Below, one piece after another: positions 58,392-64,000 of a stretch of 64,000 bases of DNA. The notes below the pieces were generated by a model that was not told where the DNA came from, ran no database searches, and worked only from the letters and a program-made list of their open reading frames with translations. The DNA is from Micromonospora sonchi. Lineage in GTDB: Bacteria > Actinomycetota > Actinomycetes > Mycobacteriales > Micromonosporaceae. The DNA lies in assembly GCF_014646235.1 (NCBI RefSeq), contig NZ_BMNB01000008.1, positions 1 through 64,000 on the forward strand. Direction: 5' to 3'. Made by a program: the position numbers and the translations under genes. How positions within the stretch are numbered: the first letter of the stretch is position 1; every line of letters begins with the position of its first letter.

Positions 58392-60617
58392 TTACCCGCC
58401 GTTCAGGCGGGTTTTGATCGCGTCGGCGGGTTCGGGTGGGCCGAACAGGCGGCCCTGCGCGGTGTCGCAGCGTAGCGCCCGCAGCCGCTCGGCCTGCACC
58501 TCGGTCTCCACCCCCTCGGCGGTGACCCAGAGTCCCAACGCGTGGGCCAGCCGCACCAGGGCGTCGACGATCCGCTCGTCGCGGTGGTCGGCGATGTCCG
58601 GCTCGTCGCCCCGGATGCCCTCGACGAACGGCGCGGCCAGCTTCAGGGAGGTGATCGGCAGCCGCCGCAGGTACGCCAGGTTCGAGTACCCGGTGCCGAA
58701 GTCGTCGATCGCCAGCCGTACGCCGAGGGCGGCGAGCCGGTACAGCGTCCGCAGCGGCTCTTCCGCGGAGCCCATCACCGCGCTCTCGGTCAGCTCCAGT
58801 TGCAGCAGTTCCGCCGGCAGTCCGCTGCTGGCCAGGGTGTCGACCACGGTGTCCACGATCGCCGGGGCGTCGGCCTGGCGGGCGGCCAGGTTCACGCTGA
58901 CCACCAGCCGGGCGTCGGGAAACTCGGTGTGCCACCGCTGGGCGTCCCGGCAGGCCTGGCGCAGCACCCACTCGCCCAGCCGGACGATCAGGCCGGTCTC
59001 CTCGGCCAGCCCGATGAACCGGTCCGGGCCGATCAGCCCCAGCTGCGGGTGCTGCCAGCGGACCAGCGCCTCGACCGCCAGCATCCGTCCGTCCAACAAC
59101 GACACGATCGGCTGGTAGTGCAGCACGAACTCGCCCCGATCCAGCGCCACCGGCAGCCCGGCGACCAGGGCCGACCGGGCGATGTCCCGGGCGCTGCGCT
59201 CCGGGTCGTAGACCGCCCACCGGCCCCGGCCCTGCGCCTTGGCCCAGTACAGCGTGGTGTGCGCAGCCTTCATCAGCTCCGCCACGCTGGTGCCGACGTG
59301 CTCGGAGTCGACGATGCCGATGCTGGCCGAGACCATGAGCTGCTGGTCGTCGACGAACACCGGAGCGGAGACCGCGGCCAGCACCGCCTCGGCCACCGCG
59401 ATCACGCCGTCGACCCCGGCGTCGCCGTCGACCAGGATGACGAACTCGTCGCCGCCCATCCGGGCGACCAGGTAACCGTGCTCCGCCACGCAACCGGCGA
59501 GCCGTCGGGCGATCGCCACGAGCAGCCGGTCGCCGAGGTCGTGGCCGAGGCTGTCGTTGATCGCCTTGAACCCGTCGAGGTCGAGGAAGCAGAGCCCGAC
59601 CCGGCCCGCCGAGCCCAGCAGCCGCCCCAACGTCTCGAAGAACAGCGTCCGGTTGGGCAGATCGGTGAGCGGGTCGTGCAGCGCCTGGAAGCGCAGCCGG
59701 CGTTGGAGTTCGTACCGCTCGGTGATGTCCTTCGCCACGGCGACGGTGAACCGGGGCCGCCCGTCGTCGTGACGGATCAGGGAGACCGCCAGGTCGGTCC
59801 AGACGGCAGTGCCGTCCTTGCGGTGGTACCGCTGCTCGACCCGTACGCTCTCGCGCTTGTCCTCGACCAGTTCCCGGTAGAGTTCCGACATCCCGGCCGC
59901 GTCGTCGGGGTGGAACAGCGACGCGACGTCGAGCCGCCGCAGTTCCTCGATCGGGTAGCCGAGCATGTCGGCGAAGGCCTGGTTGACGTCGATGATGCTG
60001 CCGTCGACGTCGGCGATGCCGATGCCGATCGCCGCCCCGCTGAAAACGGCTCGGAAGCGGGCCTCGCTGTCCCGCAACGCCTGTTCGACGGTGTCCCGGG
60101 CCTGCCACGCGGATCGGGCGATCCGCTCCTGGTGGACGAAGGTGCGGTCGCGCAGCGCCCGGGCGAAGCCAACGGCCAGGCCGCCCTGCGCAGCCGCGAT
60201 CCGCCCACCGAGCCCGGCCACCTCGGCGGACCCGGCCACCTCGGCGGGCCCGGCCACCTCGGCGGACCCGGCCACCTCGGCGGGCCCGGCTGCCTCGACG
60301 GACCCGGCTCGCCGGCAGAGCACCCGGGCCGGAAACCGGTCGGCGAGGGCATGTACCGACCATTCGATCATTGCCGGCTCGGTCAGGTTCGTCTCGACCA
60401 TGGCCCGGCCGACCTCCTCCGCCACCGACGCCACCGGCTCGTCGGCGAGCAGGGCGTCGGCCAGCCGGAGGGTTTGCGCCAGCAGCAACCGTTCGGTCTC
60501 GGCCGCGCTCAACGGCACGAATCCGAGCCGGCGTACGGCCCGGGCCCACTCGGCCGCGTAGCGCTGGGCACCGGACCGGTCGACGGCGTTCCCGCCGGCT
60601 GCGTCGACCCCGGACAT
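58392..60617 (-). CDS. PAS-GGDEF-EAL cyclic-di-GMP signalling protein
   Basis: The 741-aa soluble protein has an N-terminal helical region of about 110 residues, a six-residue tandem repeat (S/P-AEVAG, five copies, about 105-135), a PAS/PAC sensor (about 170-300, FRAVFSGAAIGIGIADVDGSIIDVNQAFADMLGYP), a diguanylate cyclase domain with intact MGGDEF at about 387-392 and an EAL phosphodiesterase domain with EAL at about 516-518, ELTESAV and DDFGTGYSNL. Both catalytic motifs look complete, so the net activity may be switched by the PAS ligand. The ATG at 60617 lies 3 bp after the DUF574 methyltransferase stop. Confidence 0.92.
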   Translation of the reverse strand: MSGVDAAGGNAVDRSGAQRYAAEWARAVRRLGFVPLSAAETERLLLAQTLRLADALLADEPVASVAEEVGRAMVETNLTEPAMIEWSVHALADRFPARVLCRRAGSVEAAGPAEVAGSAEVAGPAEVAGSAEVAGLGGRIAAAQGGLAVGFARALRDRTFVHQERIARSAWQARDTVEQALRDSEARFRAVFSGAAIGIGIADVDGSIIDVNQAFADMLGYPIEELRRLDVASLFHPDDAAGMSELYRELVEDKRESVRVEQRYHRKDGTAVWTDLAVSLIRHDDGRPRFTVAVAKDITERYELQRRLRFQALHDPLTDLPNRTLFFETLGRLLGSAGRVGLCFLDLDGFKAINDSLGHDLGDRLLVAIARRLAGCVAEHGYLVARMGGDEFVILVDGDAGVDGVIAVAEAVLAAVSAPVFVDDQQLMVSASIGIVDSEHVGTSVAELMKAAHTTLYWAKAQGRGRWAVYDPERSARDIARSALVAGLPVALDRGEFVLHYQPIVSLLDGRMLAVEALVRWQHPQLGLIGPDRFIGLAEETGLIVRLGEWVLRQACRDAQRWHTEFPDARLVVSVNLAARQADAPAIVDTVVDTLASSGLPAELLQLELTESAVMGSAEEPLRTLYRLAALGVRLAIDDFGTGYSNLAYLRRLPITSLKLAAPFVEGIRGDEPDIADHRDERIVDALVRLAHALGLWVTAEGVETEVQAERLRALRCDTAQGRLFGPPEPADAIKTRLNGG
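60213..60302. repeat. 18-bp tandem repeat in the GGDEF-EAL gene
   Basis: Five consecutive 18-bp units based on CCCGGCCACCTCGGCGGA, alternating A or G at the last base and degenerate in the fifth. They encode alternating SAEVAG and PAEVAG, a likely flexible spacer between N-terminal helices and the rest. Confidence 0.9.
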
Positions 60618-60620
60618 CGG

Positions 60621-61433
60621 TCAGTCCGCGGGCCGGTCGTACCGGGCCACGCCGCCGAAGGCCCCGAACCGCTGCGCGTCGGCGGCGACCTCGGACGGCG
60701 AGTCGGGGCGCCACAGCTCCATGTGCACCACCCCCGGCTCGACGAGCGTCCAGTCGCCGAAGAAGCCGGTGATCTCGGCGCGCGAGCGGAGGGTGATCTC
60801 GGTGGCGGTACGCGCCGACAGTCGCTGCGCGTCCAGCATCTCCTGCGGCTGGTCCTCGAAGGTGGAGTGGGAGATGACCAGATGGCTGCCGGGCACGGCG
60901 GCGGCCCGCAGGATCGCCATGATGTCTGCGGGACGGTCGGCGTCCGGAACGAAGTGGACCACGCCGGCCAGCAGGATGCCCAGCGGCCGGTCGAAGTCGA
61001 GCAGATCCAGCCGGCGGGCCTCGGCCAGGATCCCTTCCGGGTCGCGCAGGTCGGCGTGGATGACGCCGGTCAGGTCGTTGTCGGTCAGCAGTTCCCGGCT
61101 GTGCGCCACCGCCACCGGGTCGATGTCGACGTAGACCACCCGGGCCTTCGGGTTCGCGGCCTGGGCGACCTCGTGCACGTTACCCACGGTGGGAATGCCG
61201 GAGCCGATGTCCAGGAACTGGTCGACGCCGGCGTCGAGCAGCACCCGCACGGCACGGCGCAGGAAGTCCCGCCCGGCCCGCATGGTCGCCGGGAGGTTCG
61301 GCGTCATGGCCGCGATCTGCTCGGCCAACTGCCGGTCGATCTCGAAGTTGTGGGCACCGCCCAGGAAGTAGTCGTACACCCGGGCCGCGCTGGGCCGGGA
61401 GAGGTCGATCTCGGTGGGAAGTCCGTCCGGCAT
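60621..61433 (-). CDS. SAM-dependent methyltransferase of the DUF574 family
   Basis: This 270-aa protein has the DUF574 features [67 protein letters not shown] (SAM-binding) and [18 protein letters not shown], then [11 protein letters not shown] and HFVPDADRP. The family is expanded in Streptomyces and Micromonospora and its substrates are unknown. The ATG at 61433 is chosen because the preceding residues are unconserved. It forms a two-gene unit with the PAS-GGDEF-EAL gene immediately after it. Confidence 0.9.
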   Translation of the reverse strand: MPDGLPTEIDLSRPSAARVYDYFLGGAHNFEIDRQLAEQIAAMTPNLPATMRAGRDFLRRAVRVLLDAGVDQFLDIGSGIPTVGNVHEVAQAANPKARVVYVDIDPVAVAHSRELLTDNDLTGVIHADLRDPEGILAEARRLDLLDFDRPLGILLAGVVHFVPDADRPADIMAILRAAAVPGSHLVISHSTFEDQPQEMLDAQRLSARTATEITLRSRAEITGFFGDWTLVEPGVVHMELWRPDSPSEVAADAQRFGAFGGVARYDRPAD

Positions 61434-61541
61434 CTGCACTGGTGCACCCCAAGTCGTCGCCGCGGATCGTGTGACGCTGCCCACTCTAGGCCGCCACCTC
61501 ACGCGACGGGAGATCCGGCCGGACGCTTCCGGCCGGGCCGG

Positions 61542-62744
<1,203 letters not shown>

Positions 62745-62836
62745 CGCGAGTCCTTCGGGGGTGGGAAGGTCGGGGGCGGCGTCCACCGGTTCCACGGGGA
62801 CGGCCGGCGGCCAGGATATCGCCGCCGGATCGGCGA

Positions 62837-62842
62837 TAGGTT
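62837..62842 (+). promoter_or_regulatory. -10 element TAGGTT, leaderless promoter
   Basis: TAGGTT ends 6 bp before the ATG at 62849, the same arrangement as at dapA and dapB. Confidence 0.5.
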
Positions 62843-62848
62843 GTCGGC

Positions 62849-63814
62849 ATGGCACGAGCCCAGTTCAGTGCGGAGACCAGCGACGGCGGCGCGTTCGTCC
62901 GGCAGCCCAACCGGTTCACCGGGCGGGTCACCCCGCACTCGACCTCGCCGCCGGGAGGCGGGCCGGACGAGCAGGACCGCTGGCCGCTGGAGCCGGGACG
63001 CTACCGGCTGATCTGGTGCCGGGCCTGCCCGTGGGCGCATCGGGCGCTGATCGTACGCAACCTGCTCGGACTGCAGGACGCCATCTCGCTGGGCACCGTC
63101 GACCCGATCCGCGACGAGCGCGGCTGGCGGTTCAACCTCGACCAGGACGGCTTCGACCCGGTGCTGGGCATCGGCTTCCTGTCCGAGGCGTACCTGGCCA
63201 CCGACCCCGACTACGCCGGCCGGGTCACCGTGCCCGCGCTGGTGGACACCGTCACCGGACGGGTGGTCACCAACGACTATCCGCAGCTCACCCTCGACCT
63301 GTCCACCGAGTGGCGGCGGCTGCACGCCCCGGACGCGCCGGACCTCTATCCGGTCGAGCTGCGTCCGGAGATGGACGCGTTGATGGCCGAGATCCACGCC
63401 GACGTCAACAACGGCGTCTACCGCTGCGGCTTCGCGACCTCGCAGCAGGCGTACGACGAGGCGTACCGGACGCTGTTCGCCCGGCTGGACGCGCTGTCGC
63501 AGCGGCTGTCCGGCCGGCGTTACCTGATGGGCGACACCATCACCGAGGCGGACGTGCGGCTGTTCACCACCCTGGTCCGCTTCGACGTGGCGTACCACGG
63601 ACACTTCAAGTGCAACCGGAGCAAGCTCACCGAGATGCCGGTGCTCTGGGCGTACGCGCGGGATCTGTTCCAGACTCCCGGCCTCGGCGAGACCGTCGAC
63701 TTCGACCACATCAAGCGGCACTACTACGCCACCCATCGCGAGATCAACCCGACCGGGATCGTGCCGCTCGGCCCGGACCTGCACGGCTGGACGACGCCGC
63801 ATGGGCGTGGCTGA
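62849..63814 (+). CDS. Glutathionyl-hydroquinone reductase-like protein (Xi-class GST)
   Basis: This 321-aa protein has the Xi-class catalytic Cys-Pro-Trp-Ala motif in [25 protein letters not shown], the C-terminal helical domain with [57 protein letters not shown] and the final [19 protein letters not shown]. The family reductively removes glutathione from glutathionyl-hydroquinones and quinones. Actinomycetes use mycothiol, so the true thiol substrate may be mycothionyl adducts, which is inference. The ATG at 62849 has a leaderless -10 box. The next gene overlaps its 3' end by 14 bp. Confidence 0.9.
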   Translation: MARAQFSAETSDGGAFVRQPNRFTGRVTPHSTSPPGGGPDEQDRWPLEPGRYRLIWCRACPWAHRALIVRNLLGLQDAISLGTVDPIRDERGWRFNLDQDGFDPVLGIGFLSEAYLATDPDYAGRVTVPALVDTVTGRVVTNDYPQLTLDLSTEWRRLHAPDAPDLYPVELRPEMDALMAEIHADVNNGVYRCGFATSQQAYDEAYRTLFARLDALSQRLSGRRYLMGDTITEADVRLFTTLVRFDVAYHGHFKCNRSKLTEMPVLWAYARDLFQTPGLGETVDFDHIKRHYYATHREINPTGIVPLGPDLHGWTTPHGRG

Positions 63815-64000
63815 ACCACCCACCGCGAATCGACGGACACCGGCGCACGGACGGCGGCGCGGGGCCGTGGCGCGGGGCGGGCCGTTTCCGCAGGCCGGGA
63901 CCGCTCCGCGAGGCGGGGCTGCGTCGCGGATCGCCGCCGGGGGCGCGGCGCTCGGTGCGCTGGTCGGCACGGCTCTGGTGACGCTCGCCGTGGTCGCCGG
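63801..64000 (+). CDS. N-terminal part of a membrane protein, cut by the window end
   Basis: An open frame from the ATG at 63801 reads about 65 codons without stop to the window end. It has a basic Arg/Gly-rich N-terminus, then a hydrophobic stretch [23 protein letters not shown], so a signal anchor or first membrane helix. It overlaps the hydroquinone-reductase-like gene by 14 bp. Nothing else can be said about identity. Confidence 0.5.
   Translation, partial: MGVAEPPTANRRTPAHGRRRGAVARGGPFPQAGTAPRGGAASRIAAGGAALGALVGTALVTLAVVA

Overview
The window is high-GC actinomycete chromosome and fits a Micromonospora-like member of the Micromonosporaceae. The grounds are about 70% G+C, many GTG starts, leaderless-type promoters, and core-gene order. 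The housekeeping backbone (ftsK, rimO, pgsA, clgR, pspA, rnj, dapA, thyX, dapB, pepR, pnp, rpsO, ribF, truB, dinF-like, nrnA, rbfA, infB, ylxR, nusA, rimP, DUF4439, map) follows the arrangement known from the Rv27xx-Rv28xx region of Mycobacterium tuberculosis, with lineage-specific genes inserted. I saw no tRNA, rRNA, CRISPR array or prophage.

Layout. Bases 1-530: the 5' part of a tnpB of the IS200/IS605-IS1341 type, broken by an in-frame amber codon, with a palindromic hairpin lying against the start of a SAM hydroxide adenosyltransferase gene. Bases 542-2484: that gene, a CPCC zinc-ribbon protein and a Nei2-type DNA glycosylase. Bases 2722-6396: a very long multicopper-oxidase-like protein that has lost its copper ligands and carries three fibronectin III domains. 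Bases 6459-12766 (minus): envelope-stress module clgR-pspA-pspM, then cinA, pgsA and rimO, and an ornithine cyclodeaminase homologue. rimO has palindromic 54-bp repeats translated into its N-terminus. Bases 12980-20223: SMR transporter, ftsK, two tandem YbjN-domain genes, a PEP-mutase-like enzyme and a secreted streptogrisin-type protease. Bases 20295-23798 (minus): rnj, dapA, thyX. Bases 23988-27011: a secreted LamG/Ig-like/GH43 glycosidase behind a perfect 26-bp LacI-type palindrome, probably acquired.

Bases 27237-33134: DUF2752 protein, YcaQ-type crosslink glycosylase, GT87 mannosyltransferase, GNAT, dapB, M16 peptidase. Bases 33234-48146 (minus): the RNA and translation block pnp, rpsO, ribF, truB, MATE exporter, three small genes (one of 29 codons), nrnA, rbfA, DUF503, infB, ylxR, nusA, rimP, punctuated by strong hairpin terminators. 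Bases 48317-53416 (plus): Tat lipoprotein plus ferritin-like DUF4439 protein, then padR-ATPase-permease with an operator over the padR promoter. Bases 53442-55622 (minus): VIT1/CCC1 transporter, map, RsbW-like anti-sigma kinase. Bases 55955-57517: a rifampicin monooxygenase gene (rox) preceded by a 19-bp inverted repeat matching the rifamycin-associated element (RAE). Bases 57801-61433 (minus): DUF456 membrane protein, and a DUF574 methyltransferase followed 3 bp later by a PAS-GGDEF-EAL c-di-GMP protein. Bases 61542-64000: a PcaF-like thiolase, a Xi-class glutathionyl-hydroquinone-reductase-like enzyme, and the start of a membrane protein cut by the window end.

The most notable items are the RAE-rox resistance cassette, the copper-less cupredoxin/FnIII protein, the palindromic repeat that has entered the rimO reading frame, the operator of the GH43 gene, and a recurring TAGGYT leaderless promoter architecture in front of dapA, dapB, map and other genes.
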